From: Hydra vulgaris
Lineage: Eukaryota; Cnidaria; Hydrozoa; Anthoathecata; Hydridae
Length of the DNA: 64,000 nucleotides
Direction of reading: 5' to 3'
Assembly (NCBI RefSeq): GCF_038396675.1
Contig: NC_088934.1
Location: 3,979,501-4,043,500 of the forward strand
Position 1 is the first letter of the stretch. Each line of letters opens with the position of its first letter. Position numbers and translations under genes: made by a program. Below are positions 22,228 through 35,442 of this stretch, piece after piece. The notes under the pieces were generated by a model that saw only the letters and a program-made list of their open reading frames with translations, was not told where the DNA came from and searched no databases.

Positions 22228-22461
22228 TTATCATTTTGATTTAATTTTTTCAATCTTTAAATTTTGTTGTTCAATAATAACAATGACATGCACTATTACA
22301 GCTTTTACATGGTATCTTGCTTTTTTTTACTATCTTAAAGTTTTGTCTGATTCCTTGCATGTTAGCAATATTTATACCTAATTAAACTATCGTTTATGTA
22401 TTGCATTAATTTTTTTGTTTGTTTATCTATGCTTGTGATTTTCAAAAGTGCTTTAATACAA

Positions 22462-22560
22462 GGCCGTTCCAAGATGACTCGGAGTCATAGAGCAAAACTG
22501 GGGGCCTGAAGCAAAATCAAATTGTAAAGCTCTAGAATTAGAATTTCACATACCCCACAA
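22462..22560. repeat. Possible transposon end
   Basis: CAAGGCCGTTCCAAGATG followed by a GC-richer stretch resembles a DNA-transposon terminus. A loosely similar inverted partner, GTTGCAACGGGCCTGAAAAC, is near 26702-26720. The match is too weak to define an element. Confidence 0.25.
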
Positions 22561-23286
22561 TCCCATTGTAAATATAGACTTTTTGATATTTTGCAAGTAT
22601 TTAAGGTGGACCCTAAATCGTTGGGGATTGGGAATAAGTTGTCCTGTCGTTAGAGTGGCCATGCTCTTATATTGTTTTGTTTCCTTAATATTTAAATGAT
22701 ATTTAAAAAATAAAAAACGAGTAAAAACGACTTTATTACTTTTATCACTATTTACTTTGAAAAAAAATGTTATTCCCATATTTCGACTAAATCAACTTTT
22801 ATCGATTTCAAAAATGTAGTAGTTGATTTTAGTCGACAGTTGAATTATTTTAAAGTCGTAACAACACTAGTTTACTATCTATAAAATGCCTACAGGCATT
22901 ATTTGTATATATACCCTTAGTCGATATATGTTTACTCCACTGCACATATCCCTATCTATGTCAGTCAATGTATGTACAATACACTGCAAGTGTTTTAGGT
23001 AGCACTTATTTTTCACTGTACAATGCGATGACGAAAAATACGCGCTACCTAAAACATACAACGTATATAGCCGTAAACATAAAAAATACTTTGGAAAACG
23101 TTTGTCAAAGTATAGCAAGACCATACAAGTTTATATAGCACTTACTCTACATAAAACTTAAACCTACGTAAACAGGTTTTCAGAAAAGAGGTTACTTTTT
23201 TTAACAAAATTTTACTTATTACATGTTGTGAATGACGTCTCTTGTAATTTATATAGGTTGTGTAATAATATACTATGTAGTTGATG

Positions 23287-23484
23287 TAGTGGCGTCGCTA
23301 GGGGGTGCGGGCCGCACAGGGTTACACCATCACGACGTGACATAGAGAGTGACATCAAAATAAATAAAAAACAAATATGCCTGAAATTTTTTTTCTAAAG
23401 GCCTTTTTTTTTTCGAAATTTCTTGGTTCACTATTCTCCTGTTAGTCTAAAGAGTGACACCAAAAGTTTACCGCGACACCACTG
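23287..23484. mobile_element. hAT-like MITE, ~200 bp
   Basis: The left end TAGTGGCGTCGC and right end GCGACACCACTG are imperfect inverted repeats. Flanking octamers AGTTGATG (23279-23286) and AGTTGAAA (23485-23492) agree at six of eight positions, fitting an aged 8-bp hAT duplication. There is no ORF. The CAGTGGCGGAACTA repeat at about 56590 is similar in style. Confidence 0.5.
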
Positions 23485-23932
23485 AGTTGAAATATGCATA
23501 TATTCACAATAATTATAAATCACTATTAATTATCAATTAGGATTAGTTTAAAATCCTACGCTCTTATAATTGTATACAGTTGTGAGTATGACACGGTTTA
23601 TAAACGGTATATATAAATATCTTCAGTATATAATTTATTTCATAAGCAAAAAAAGAAGTTTAGGTAACACTTTTAAACATTTTAAAGATTGAGGCTTGTT
23701 TTAACCTGATTATAAAAATCTTTTTGTCAATTTTGCGTGGGACGTAAAAATCAAAAATTTTTATACAAAATTTTTACAAGTGAATATAAATTTAATGAAT
23801 TATAAAATTTATACATAAAATGAATGTAAATTTTTTTTACTGAGAATTGAAAATTTATTATTAGTTGAAAACTTAGTAGTAAAAATCTCAAGCAACATCT
23901 GAATTTAAAAAAAAAATCTCCAAAGGATATTA

Positions 23933-24084
23933 GGCCGGGTGAATAAAAACGAGCAACTGCTTTTACTCAGTAATTGGTCAACTTTACGTGAATAAAAATT
24001 TGAACAAAACTCCTAAAGTTTTTATTTACGTATAGCTGACCAATTATTGAGTAAAAGCAATTGCTCATTTTTATTCACCCGGCC
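23933..24084. mobile_element. Palindromic 152-bp MITE (TA target)
   Basis: Nearly the whole unit folds on itself. The left arm begins GGCCGGGTGAATAAAAACGA; the right-arm complement begins GGCCGGGTGAATAAAAATGA and continues with few mismatches for about 66 bp. It is flanked by TA at 23931-23932 and 24085-24086. TA target and short foldback form suggest a Tc1/mariner-mobilised MITE. Confidence 0.75.
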
Positions 24085-24128
24085 TATTATCTGAAAAATT
24101 TACGTTGATAATTAACATAAATAAGATA

Positions 24129-24133
<5 letters not shown>

Positions 24134-24205
<72 letters not shown>
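24134..24205. repeat. (TA)n microsatellite
   Basis: A run of about 36 TA units lies directly upstream of the truncated LINE at 24.22 kb. Confidence 0.95.
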
Positions 24206-24209
<4 letters not shown>

Positions 24210-24220
24210 GTATATATATT

Positions 24221-25215
24221 CACAGTACTGATGAAAATGAAAATGAAATAAATCGAGTAAATTATACAAGGTTTTTGGGAGTAATATTTGATGAGAACCT
24301 ATCATGGAAAAAACATATTAGTCTTATTGAAGCAAAAATATCTACTGCTATAAGTGTATTATATAAATCTAGGGCCTTTCTTGATTATAAATCACGCAAA
24401 ATGCGTTACTTCAGTCTGGTTCACTGTCATCTCTCCTACTCTAGTATTGTTTGGGCTAACACACACAAAACTAAATTAATAAGAATACAGAGCCTACAAA
24501 ACCACGCATGTAAAGCAGTTAACTATTTAAAAAGATTAGAAAACCCTTCCCCTGTAATGAAATACATGAATGTGTTAAATATATCAAAACTTAATTCGCT
24601 TCAAATATTATTATTTATGTATAAATATAAGAATAACTTGCTGCCAAAAGTATTTTCTGATATTTTGACATTGGCGTTTTCACAAAAATACAATCTTCGG
24701 TCATAGCAACCATAACAATCAATTGAGCAGAGTAAAATCGCAAGTGTTAAAATTCTCAATTATTAACCAAGGTCCATCATTATGGAATCAATTAAAAAAT
24801 AACAATATAAAAGATTTGTAAAGCACTTCCTCTTTTAAACGAGAAATGAAATTGCATCTCCTTAACTTCTGATATATATGTAAGTATGTTTATATATATG
24901 TGTGTGTAAGTATGTTTGTATATGTGTTTGTGTATGTGTATGTGTATATGTATATATGAGGATGTATATATGAGTTTTTATTCTTCACCTAGTATTTTTC
25001 AGAAAAAAAATTTTATTGCAAATTTACTTAAGTCATGTGGGCTTTAAACGTTATTGTAAAGGGGCTCTATGAAAAGATTGTGGTGACACCATTCATCCGT
25101 ATCTTCTTTGAGCCCCTGTCTGTTTTATATAAATTCTTTGTGTAACGTAAAAGTTTGATTGTAATTTTATTATTTTATTTTTATATAAACAACGAAGAAA
25201 AAAAAAAAAAAAAAA
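24221..25215 (+). mobile_element. 5'-truncated CR1/jockey-like LINE with 3' UTR
   Basis: The coding part opens at STDENENEINRVNYTRFLGV and covers the RT thumb and C-terminal domain (NLSWKKHI, IVWANTHKTKL). The reading breaks at 24705 and resumes with SLWNQLKNN and a terminal HLLNF. The 3' UTR has a (TG/TA)-rich tract, a hairpin at 25061-25116 and an A-rich end at about 25198-25215. The catalytic palm is missing because the element is 5'-truncated, as LINE copies commonly are. Confidence 0.85.
25061..25116 (+). other. LINE 3'-UTR hairpin (copy 1)
   Basis: GGGGCTC (25061-25067) pairs exactly with GAGCCCC (25110-25116), and AAGAT (25074-25078) pairs with ATCTT (25101-25105). The loop holds the self-complementary GGTGACACC. 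Related hairpins occur at 43631-43675 and 44231-44287. In non-LTR elements such 3' structures can serve as the RT recognition site; that role here is inference. Confidence 0.7.
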
Positions 25216-26200
25216 CTGAGATGGAAAAAAATACCTCTATCATTTCATTTTGTACCTCAGGCGAGGTATATTTAGTTTGCTTGCGATCCAACAATTTTAT
25301 TAAACTTTCGTCTTTATAATTAGAATTTATCATTAGTAGTTGATGAAAATTTGAATTTAACTCTGTCCTGATTCTTTGTCCTAGTCACCTCCTAGCGGAA
25401 TAGCTTGACGTGCTGCGAAACAAATTTAATAATTCTATAGTTAGCAAAAGCATACAAAAAGAATGTTTATAATCAATGAATAACAAATTTTAATAATATT
25501 CTATTGAACGATAATGGATAAACCTACCAAAGAACCGAATGTATGAAAGAATTTTTAAAAGCATTTTTCTATTGTTGAGCTGTTCTAAATGAAATTCATT
25601 AGAAATGATAGCCCCAACGTCTCAGTACTCTGTTGGAGTCTTCAAAACAATCAATATTGCTTCTTTATGCTAATGAGAAACCTCATGAGCGCTATATTTA
25701 TTTGTGGCATTTTTCCAATTAATAAATCTTTTTGTGGTGAATGCAGGTTGCTTTTAGAGGAAGAGATAGCATTTAAACGAATAGCTTTAATGCATGCAAT
25801 GCAATACGCTGAATCAGTACAAACGTCATAATGGAGCCATGGATAGGTTTTGAAATCACGTGGCTGAGAAACGGCGTATTACACCATTAATTCTCCTTTT
25901 GGGAAATGTAAATTCTGTTGGCTGGTAAGGGTCAGTTAATATATTCAATCTGTCTTCTAAAGCGATATTTGGTTCAATAGCAGAGACTTTGGATTTATAA
26001 TTCTCATTTGTCAAGTCAGCATCTTTTGACGAAGATGGTCTAAAACAAATGGGAAATGTAGTATTTTTTGCCTGTTAAGGATCAGTTAATATATTCAATT
26101 TGCCTTCTAAAGTGCTATTTGATTCAATAGCATTGACATTAGAGCTATCATTCTCATTTATCGCGTTAGCTTCGTTTGAAGAAGATGGGCTAAAGTGGGA
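25216..26200 (-). pseudogene. hAT transposase N-terminal fragment (TTF-type zinc finger)
   Basis: Read on the minus strand from 26200, an acidic Ser/Asn-rich leader with two tandem modules of about 45 codons (each with LNILTDP) leads into FTFPKRRINGVIRRFSAT. This is followed by YPWLHYDVCTDSAYCIACIK, the TTF-type finger of ZMYM1-like hAT proteins, where Trp of the usual TWF motif has become a stop. Further shifted pieces include RQAIPLGGD and YTSPEVQNEMIEVF, both recognisable in hAT proteins. The fragment stops where the LINE poly-A begins. It is clearly dead. Confidence 0.7.
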
Positions 26201-26879
26201 AAAAAAAAATTTATTTAATTACGCATTATATTTAAACTTGCTTTTCATTTTTTTGCTTTTCCGTCCCTGTTGACAAATATACGGACTAGAGATTTTCGGA
26301 TTCTTTCTACCAGCACAGAAAAGAGGTTAAATGACAAAAAAGAAATATTGATTAAATGAGCGCGCACCTTTTTTTAAACCAAGTAAGTTTTTTCTTAATA
26401 CTCTATTACAATATTCACTTCTTACAACAATGCAATGAAATCTTTAACGTTATGTTAGCGAAGTTGTAATTGGTAAGTGCCTTATTCGTTAAAAAAGTAT
26501 TCATACGTGAACATAAATAATTCAATTTATTGTCAACGGAATTTACGCCAAAAATTCGGGTAAAAAATTAGATCTTTTCTTTTTTTTTACTATTTGATTA
26601 CTTAATTTGTAATCGCTTGCTTTTTCTAAAAAATAACTTCAAAATTATTTATTTGAAAAATTATTGGGGGGGGGGGAGCAAATGTTCCTGCTGCCCACCC
26701 GGTTGCAACGGGCCTGAAAACTAAAACAAGCGGCTACTTTAATAGCCACATTAAAAAAACTTATATATTTAAAAACATATTTGCATTTAGAACTTTAAAC
26801 GAAAAACATCGTAATGTATTTTATTCTTTTATATTACAAAATTAAACATCAACAAACCCTTGAATAATAATAATTTATT
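26201..26879. other. Gene-less stretch with poly-G and a possible terminus
   Basis: I see no ORF. A run of ten or so G bases at about 26666 precedes GCCCACCCGGTTGCAACGGG, which resembles a DNA-transposon end (see 22462). Confidence 0.35.
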
Positions 26880-27655
26880 TGTTTGTTGTCTTAATCCAAT
26901 TGATGACTTCCTTAGCACTTTAGTGGTATAATCCTGAGCATATCTGAACATTGGAATTTTAAAGTAATATTCACTTATCTTTTTAACAAGCTGGCTAGAA
27001 TGTAAATCTTCATTAACAGTCCAATATTTTATGTCATGGCTATCAAGTCCTTTAAATACTTTTTCATGATTTATTTGTTAACACAATGAATCATTTTCTG
27101 CTTTATATTTCGTCAGAGGTAATTTTTGGTTTTTTAAAATCTTTACCACTAATGAAAAAGTTAAATATTTTTTCACATGACTTAACAACAGAAATAACAT
27201 CCCTTGATGGCAAAAACAAACCACCACGATTTTTCATATTATTTAACAAAGAATAAGATTTCACATAGGAATGTTTGCATAATAAAATATCAGTTAATGA
27301 TTGGGCACAAATATTACAAGAAATTGTATTTATCGACTTTCTGACTATAAAACCAGAGATATATCCCAGTATTGCTTTTTGGAGCTAGTCATTTTAAGTT
27401 CAGTACAACGAAACTTTTTCTAAGTCAATATTGTCCTGATTAAATTATCAACAGAATACAACCTTTTGCTCCAATTAAGAGAAAAAATAGAACCATTAGA
27501 ATAGGGTTCAAACATTAAACAGTTTGCACGATTTGATCCAACTATGGAATTTTTCAGCAGAATTCGTTTTAAAGATGACTTTAACTGTACTACATTAGGA
27601 TTGTTACCGTAACCATTTTAGCCACGAATGCATGCAAATTCTGTGTTCCAAGTGA
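26880..27655 (-). pseudogene. P-element-like transposase, C-terminal fragment
   Basis: The minus strand reads FACIRG, stop, NGYGNNPNVVQLKSSLKRIL, then NRANCLMFEP. Further on, IVRKSINTISCNICAQSLTD and NRGGLFLPSRDV correspond to the C-terminal region of THAP9/P-element transposases (GFIVRK, C-x-x-C and GGL-x-x-PS motifs). Stops and frameshifts are frequent. A middle fragment of the same family, also minus strand, is at 35443-36310. Confidence 0.65.
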
Positions 27656-28269
27656 AATTTTAACTTATGTTAAATTATACGAATCTGCCATGTTGATTCA
27701 CAAACAAATCATAGCATTCCGTGTAAAAACTTCAGTATGCACTATGGTTTCTGAGACCCGATTTTTTAGCAGAAACCCAATTTTTTTAAGTTTTAAAAAA
27801 GATTTTTTTTTTGTGGTACCTTAAAGTAAACCCACCAAAGTGATAATAAACGTGGTCTCTTTCTAAATTAATTGCCTAGTTTGTTTTTAATATGCACTCA
27901 AATTGTGGATATTTTTAATCTCAGCTTAGTTTGCAGTGAGTAAAGTGAGCTGTTAGTTTAATAATGCATAACTTTTGAAATAAATAACATTTTTGATTGC
28001 TGTAAAGAAAATTATTTTACCGTTTAAAAATATTTAATTAAATTAAAATACTGCATTATTATATTGATTATATAAAAGAAATAAGCGCGTGTATAGAATT
28101 TTTTCTTCCTTGACATTTTTCAGAACTTTGATTTGACTTTTAAAAAAATCTCCGTATTTCTCTAAAAATATTTTTACACGATTAAATTTTGGTAATGTTC
28201 AGGAATATATTCCAATTTTCAAAACTTGCCCCAAGTTCCCCCAATTAAAAATATATCTGTTTTTTTGTA

Positions 28270-30441
28270 GTGATGTTCCGTTTCAAATACGAGGATTTAT
28301 TTAATGTATGGCTGGAAAAGAATGATATAAATGAGAAAAAGTCAAATGTTTTTGAGCACGTCATTCAAATAGTTGGAAGTGATGAAACAGTAGTTATTAG
28401 CAATGATATTCAAAAGAAAATATGTCGTTTGTGCAATTCTTTTGAACAAAAATGGTCAGATTGCCAAAGAACAATATGCCGATTTAAAAGTAAAAATTCA
28501 GATTGGTTAAAAAGAGAAATTACATTTATTGATGATGCAATTCCATCAACATCTTCAAGTCAATCAATTCCATCAACATCTTCTGGACGACCAAGGTTAT
28601 CATATACCAAAAAATCGGATCAGGCCAAGAGATTGGAAGTATCAGAGTTATGCCGGGATAACTTGCACGAAACATCTCTTATATTACAAGCAGCAGGTAT
28701 GGCTGCACGTTAGCAAAAGAAACGTGATTTAGCATTAGTTCTAAAAGAATTGAACACAAGTCCATCTCGGCCAACTGAAAATAAAAAAACTATATTTTCA
28801 CCCAAAAAAGAAACAGTACGTTATACAGCCGAAGAAGCATTGGAATTAATTTTGGATTCTAATTTAAGTAAACAACAGTATCAAAACATTAGACAAGGAG
28901 CTGTTATCAAAAATTGTAAAATGTATCCAGATTACAAAGACATTTGGAAATGTAAATCAGAATGTAGACCACATGGTATATCAATTTCCGATATCACTGC
29001 ACAAGTACCATTAAAGAATTTGTTAGAGCATACAGTGAAACGTATTGTACAATTAGAAGAAGAAGTAATTTTTCAGCATATGAAACCCATTAATACTAAC
29101 GAAATTGTAGCCGATATGATATTTAGTTATGGTTTTTATGGCAGTTCCGGTCATTCTGCCTATAAACAAAAATTTGATACAGCTGGTTGTCATTCTAATT
29201 CAAATTTATTTGTGATAACTGTTGTACTACTTCGTTTGAACTCAGAAGATAATAACATCTTATGGAACAATCGCACTCCTCAATCTGTACGGTTTTCTAG
29301 ACCTTTAAAAGTCGAATACATAAAGGAATCCACAGAACACATTTTAAAAGAAAAACAAGATATTGACGGGGAAATAAATAAGTTAAAGCCAATAACAATT
29401 TATTTCTCTAATAATAAAAAAAAATAAAATCAGCTTTACTTTATTTATGACGCTAATTGATGGCAAAATTTTAAATATATTAACTGAAACAAAATCAAAC
29501 CAAGCTTGTCCTATATGTGGAGCTACTCCCAATGATTTTGTTAAAGTGCAGGAATTCAAAACCGCAGAATTATTTAAGCCTAAACCTAATACTTTACAGT
29601 ATGGCATTAGTCCACTGCATGCATGGATACGATTTTTTGAATGCATCGTCCACATATCATACAGATATGATTTATGTAAATGGCAAATTCGAGGTACTAG
29701 TAAAAAGAAAATTCATTTATGTAGAAAAAAAGAAATACAACAACGGTTCTTTAAAAATTTACACCTTCACATGGATAAACCAAAAGTAGGTGGTTTTGGA
29801 AGTACTAACGACGGCAATTCTGCACGCCGAACATTTGAAAATGTTAAAAAATTTTCCGAAATAACTAACGTGGATGAAGAATTAATAAAAAAATTTAAAA
29901 TTATTCTTTTATGCATTTCTTCTCGTATCAAATTAATTTAGATAAATTTGAAAAATATTGTTTTGATACGGCAAAACATTATATGTCAAAATATCCTTGG
30001 TATCCGATGCCTGCAACTGTACATAAAGTTTTCATACATGGCAGACAAATTGTAGAAAATACAGTACTACCAATAGGTTATTTTGGTGAAGAAGGGTCTG
30101 AAGCTAGACATAAAGTTTTTAAACAAGATAGACAATTTCATGCTCGTAAAACCAGCAGAAAAAAAAATCTAGAAGATATTTTTCATAGAGCCTTAGATAC
30201 CTCAGATCCTATCATATCCAGTATTAACTTAAATGGAAGAATTCAGAATCATCTTAAATTAACTCTTTCTTCTGAGGTAATAAGTTTACTAACAGAAATG
30301 CCATCTAATTCCTCGCAACATCAATATAGCGAAAGAGAAGAGGGTAGTGAAAGCGATGACGACTATGACGATCCAACTTCCGACGAGGACTTAATTTCCG
30401 TAAACTATTTAGACTTAATTACATTGGATAATGAAATATAG
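28270..30441 (+). pseudogene. Chapaev-like transposase (distantly RAG1/Transib-related), three lesions
   Basis: The ATG at 28270 (MMFRFKYEDLFNVW) opens an almost full-length gene. It has a cysteine-containing N-terminal region, a Ser/Thr-rich linker, a DNA-binding middle (LSKQQYQNIRQGAV), then FSYGFYGSSGHSAYKQKF, TPQSVRFSRPLKVEYIKE, IDGKILNIL with CPICGATP, SPLHAWIRFFE, FGSTNDGNSARRTF, YPWYPMPATVHKVFIHG, and a C-terminal GEEGSEARHKVFK that mirrors the catalytic-Glu block of RAG1 (SEGNESGNK). Lesions are a TAG at 28711, a frameshift in the A9 run at about 29417-29425, and a frameshift near 29925. The GFYG Tyr occupies the place where I expect the first catalytic Asp. The superfamily call rests on remembered motifs plus the termini. 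Confidence 0.75.
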
Positions 30442-30547
30442 TTAAAATTTAACTGATTTTTTGAATATGAATTCATCTAATGAAAATTTTTACAACAGAT
30501 ATAAATAAAATATATCTATATATTAAATATATTTATATATTATATAT

Positions 30548-31410
<863 letters not shown>

Positions 31411-31508
31411 CGCTTTAAAAGTTTAGATGCTTATAAACATGTGGTTGGGTAAGAGATATTGGTGTTAAACTCTTCAGTAATGAATCCATATGCTTGGTTC
31501 ACGGAAAG

Positions 31509-31715
31509 GTGATTTAGTTTTACTTGTGTTTCATATTTATTTTAAGCATAGCTTCAATGAATGTAATATGAAAGCCAAAATAGTATATGAAGCCTTCATA
31601 TAATATTTTGGGTTTCATATTACATAATCTTCATTTTCATATCTTTATAAACTCTTTTGTTAAATTTAAGCAAAAGTTATCTAGCTCTAATATATAAAAC
31701 TCAATTATATTTTAG
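31509..31715 (+). other. GT-AG intron in the YqaJ/SWIM gene
   Basis: The donor AAAG|GTGATT and acceptor ATATTTTAG|GTTTTG restore HGK-VLHSQRLNES, the expected continuous protein. Length is 207 bp, AT-rich. Confidence 0.65.
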
Positions 31716-33215
31716 GTTTTGCATTCTCAACGATTAAATGAATCTCCAACATTGACCTGGGTTATAGCTCATATGGATGGAGATGTATTATCTGCTCACT
31801 ACAACTGTATGGCTGGCTTAGGTGAGTCTTGTTCGCACATTGGAGCTATTTTATTCTTTATTGATTCAAACGTCCGAATTAGAGACTCTAAAACTGTTAC
31901 TGAGGAAAAGGTCTATTGGATGTTGCCTGCTTTATTAAAATCAGTACCTTATGCTGAAGTGGTTGATATAAACTTTACATCACCTGATACTCTTAAAAGA
32001 AAGTTTGATGACAAACTTAAAGAAAACTATGCAACTTCGAGTGAACCTGTTGTTTTATCATTTGTTGATAAAAAAAAAGTAAACAGTCGTGTTTGGAAAA
32101 GTATAAAAGACCTTCACAAAAACAAGTCGACTTATTTTATAAGCAACTGAGTCTGTGCAATTCTAAACCTGCAATTTTATCTATAATACCTCTTTATGAC
32201 GATATTTATTTTCCAAAGCAACATACTAACTTATTACCGAAAATGCTATCTGATATTTACGATACAAATTTATTAAATATTAGTTACTTAGAGTTATGGC
32301 AACACTGTGAAAACATCGAATTTAGTCAAGTTACTGATGAATAACAAATAGTTGTTCAGGAATTAACGAGAAAGCAAGCACTATCAAAAAATTGGTTTTT
32401 ATATTGTGCTGGCAGAATTACTGCATCAAATGTTTACAATGTAATGCATTCTAATCAAAATAAACAAATATCTTTGATTAAAAAAAATTTGCTATCCTGT
32501 AAGCAATAGCTTTTCAACGCAAGCTACAAACTACGGGAATGTTCATGAGAAAAAAGCATTGAGTATTTACACAGATGCTGTTAGTGCCCATCATGAAAAT
32601 TGGAAGATTTCGGATTGTGGTTTGTTTTTATCTACTATATTTTTATATGGGAGCATCACCTGATGCAATTGTTTATTGCTCTTGCAGTGGTGATGGGTGC
32701 ATTGAAATAAAATGCCCGTTTAAACATGAAGATGACTTCATTTTTGAAGCTGTTGAAAAAAACAAAAAATTTTGTTCACAAATTATTGATGGTGCTACAA
32801 AGTTATCAAGAAATCATCAATATTATTATCAAATTCAAGCTCAGATAAACTTATGCAAAAAAAAGTATTGTGATTTCTTTATTTACACAGAAAAAGATTA
32901 CCACATTGAACGCATTTTCCCTGATAAAAGATTATGGGAAGATATTATTAAAGAGTGTGAAATAAAGTTTAAATGTGTAATACTCCCAGAACTAGTGGCT
33001 AAGTATTTCACAGAAAGTTAGATGAAGAAAATGTACATTTAAATATAAGTATACAAAATCGTTATTGCAATGGAAAAGAAGATGGCGAACTATTTCAATG
33101 TAATAACATTGATTGTTTGAGAAAGCTATTTCATTTAAAATGTTTAAACTTAAATAATAAAGCAAAGAAGAAAGGGGTGTGTCCAGATTGTAAACATCTT
33201 TCTACTAAAAAATAA

Positions 33216-33514
33216 TAAAAAACTTTCATTTTGGAGGATATAGAAGAGCAGCTATTGCATATCAGAAGAATTACTTTTGTAATAGTTTATTTTAGCAAAC
33301 CTATTTAGAACTATTTTAATTTAAAAAAATTTATTTCATTGTTTTTTTTTGTTGTTTTTTATAACAACTTATTATGAAGCATAAGGAATCATTTAAGCTT
33401 CTTCTAGGAGTTAATTTTCGAGTTTAAGTTAAAAGCAGTGGCTTTGTTTAAAAAAATTATAAATAAAATTTACAAAACTAAATAAATTGTATAAAACTAA
33501 AAAACTAGTCAACT
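33216..33514. other. Spacer between convergent ISL2EU genes
   Basis: An AT-rich 300-bp spacer separates the stop of the YqaJ gene and the stop of the transposase on the opposite strand. No signals beyond AATAAA-like words on both strands. Confidence 0.5.
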
Positions 33515-34827
33515 TTAGTCAACTGGAATAACAGAATCACACATATTTGTTAGACCATATGACACAAATGCAATTTTAACAATTGTTGAATAATCACTGT
33601 TATCTTTTCTTATAAGATAATCTAATGGTAAAACATCTTGTAATATGGTATACTTATTTTTAAGATTTCCAATTACTCGTTCTACATGAATTCTAACTGA
33701 TGCAATATGACGTGTTTGTTCTACATCAATTGAGTCAAGTTGTCGTTTTCCTTAAGTAAAAGCTGGTATTTTCACTGACGCACAATAAACAGCAACAGAT
33801 TCCTCAATATTGAAACCTCTATCGGCCATTACAATATCCCCAGGTAACAGGTTATTAAGAATTTTACAATTTTCAACGAGATGCTTATCACTAGTTCTAC
33901 CACCCCATGCCTTTGATATAAAACTAATAACACCTTGTGGAATAACACCGATCAAAAACTTCACTGTGTTGTGATGCTTGTAACTTGAAAACGTTTGTGC
34001 TCTGGCTAAAAGGTTTGTAGGTTTATGCGTAAAAACTTCAAAACAATCAATTATTACAACCACCTTTGTACCAAAATGTTTCCGAAAACAATTAGGTGTA
34101 GTTTTCCATATCTACTCACGTGCAGGCCGATTTATGAGTTGGCGTAAATAAATAAATACGACGTCTGTTAGTTCAATAAATACAGAAGAAACTGTTGAGT
34201 TACTAACTTCAAAACGATAAGCAAGGTCTTTTAAGGTTAAATTAAGACGTAATCTCATCAAAGACAAAGTCAATTTACTAAACTTTTACAACACCGATTT
34301 CGATGCATGGGGTATATCACTGCATATGAAGTCATACAAAGTCATGACCATTTTAATATTTGTTAAGCCAGTATAAAATGTCACTTTGTTATTGGTAGCA
34401 AACCATTCTATAGTTCCAATTTTATTAAGACTTAGTTCTTTATTTAACTTGTAAATCAGACTTTTTCTAACAATTTATTTTCAAGTGATTTAATCATTTT
34501 TGCTGTGATGTCGATTTGTGGTCCATTCATATTATTTAGTTCAACATTAAAATCAATTTCATCATTATCTTCAGTATTTCCGGTAATATTGATGCCACTA
34601 TCAGTAGGGATGTCATTGCAGCCTTCATTAGTTATTATTTTATTCAATTTCATAACTCCAGATTTATGTTGTCGCTTTTTTATTCTAATGAATTTTAAGT
34701 GTTGGGTTCCAATCTGGATGTGTTTTTTCAAATAGTTTTGAAGGTTTACCTGAAAACGTAATAAAACAAATTTGCACTTGTATACTTTATTTGTAGTACT
34801 TAAATCATATTGCGTTTGACCAACCAC
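33515..34827 (-). pseudogene. ISL2EU/Harbinger-related DDE transposase
   Basis: The core reads [11 protein letters not shown] (first Asp), [29 protein letters not shown] (second Asp) and, past a stop at 33752, RIHVERVIGNLK (Glu), which is the DDE_Tnp_4 pattern. Upstream, LTLSLMRLRLNLTLKDLAYR resembles the helix-turn-helix that precedes this domain. An N-terminal piece (34456-34827) is acidic and may include the remnant of a THAP-type segment. Stops separate the pieces, but all three catalytic residues can still be read. The gene converges with the YqaJ/SWIM gene, the layout expected for one ISL2EU element. Confidence 0.75.
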
Positions 34828-34991
34828 TGTAAACCAGTTTTCTTTCTAGTAGTTTGTTTACTCTAAAATTATCTTTATAATATGAATATAATAATAGAGT
34901 AAGCAAAATATTACAAAAAAAGAACATTTTACAGTGATTCGACAAACGCAATACAATTTAAGTATTAAAAATAAATCATATTGCGTTTGTA
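34799..34991. repeat. Three copies of an ATATTGCGTTTG motif
   Basis: TAAATCATATTGCGTTTG occurs at 34801-34818 and 34972-34989, and its inverted relative CAAACGCAATACAATTTA at 34943-34960. The second and third copies form a hairpin. These could be remnants of element ends at the upstream limit of the ISL2EU transposase. Confidence 0.5.
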
Positions 34992-35442
34992 AAATATATA
35001 TTATAAATGTATATTATGTATTATATATTACGAGTTTATAAAAGTATCTTATATATAGTTTATATATGATTGAGAAATATTAACTTTAACTAACCCGAAC
35101 AAAAATGATCAGAACAAACTCTATAGTGACTGGCATTGCAAGTAACATTTTTGCGTTTTATAACAGCAAACCAATTTGCTCTTCTTTCTGTTCACAACAG
35201 TTCAGTATCTTTATCATGGTGATATATAACCTTTGGAATTCGATAAAGCGATTTCTTGTAGTTTTCAGAACGATTACTGCAATAGAAAATACAGCAAAAG
35301 ACCATTCTTTTAAAAAATTGGTAAACGATAAAAGTATAGCTAAATAAACTGATAAGAGCTAACAAAGAAAATCGCATGCAAATCAAACATAAGTTGTTTG
35401 TGAACCAATATGGCAGACAAAAGTATTTTAATTTGAGTGACG

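Noticed and set aside
22462-26720. One large hAT-like element bounded by CAAGGCCGTTCC and CAACGGGCCTG
   Set aside because: The two termini match too weakly, there is no convincing 8-bp duplication, and the interior contains unrelated complete elements.
28529-28732. 67-codon ORF rich in His and Gln
   Set aside because: It is a shifted-frame reading of the Ser/Thr-rich linker of the Chapaev-like transposase.
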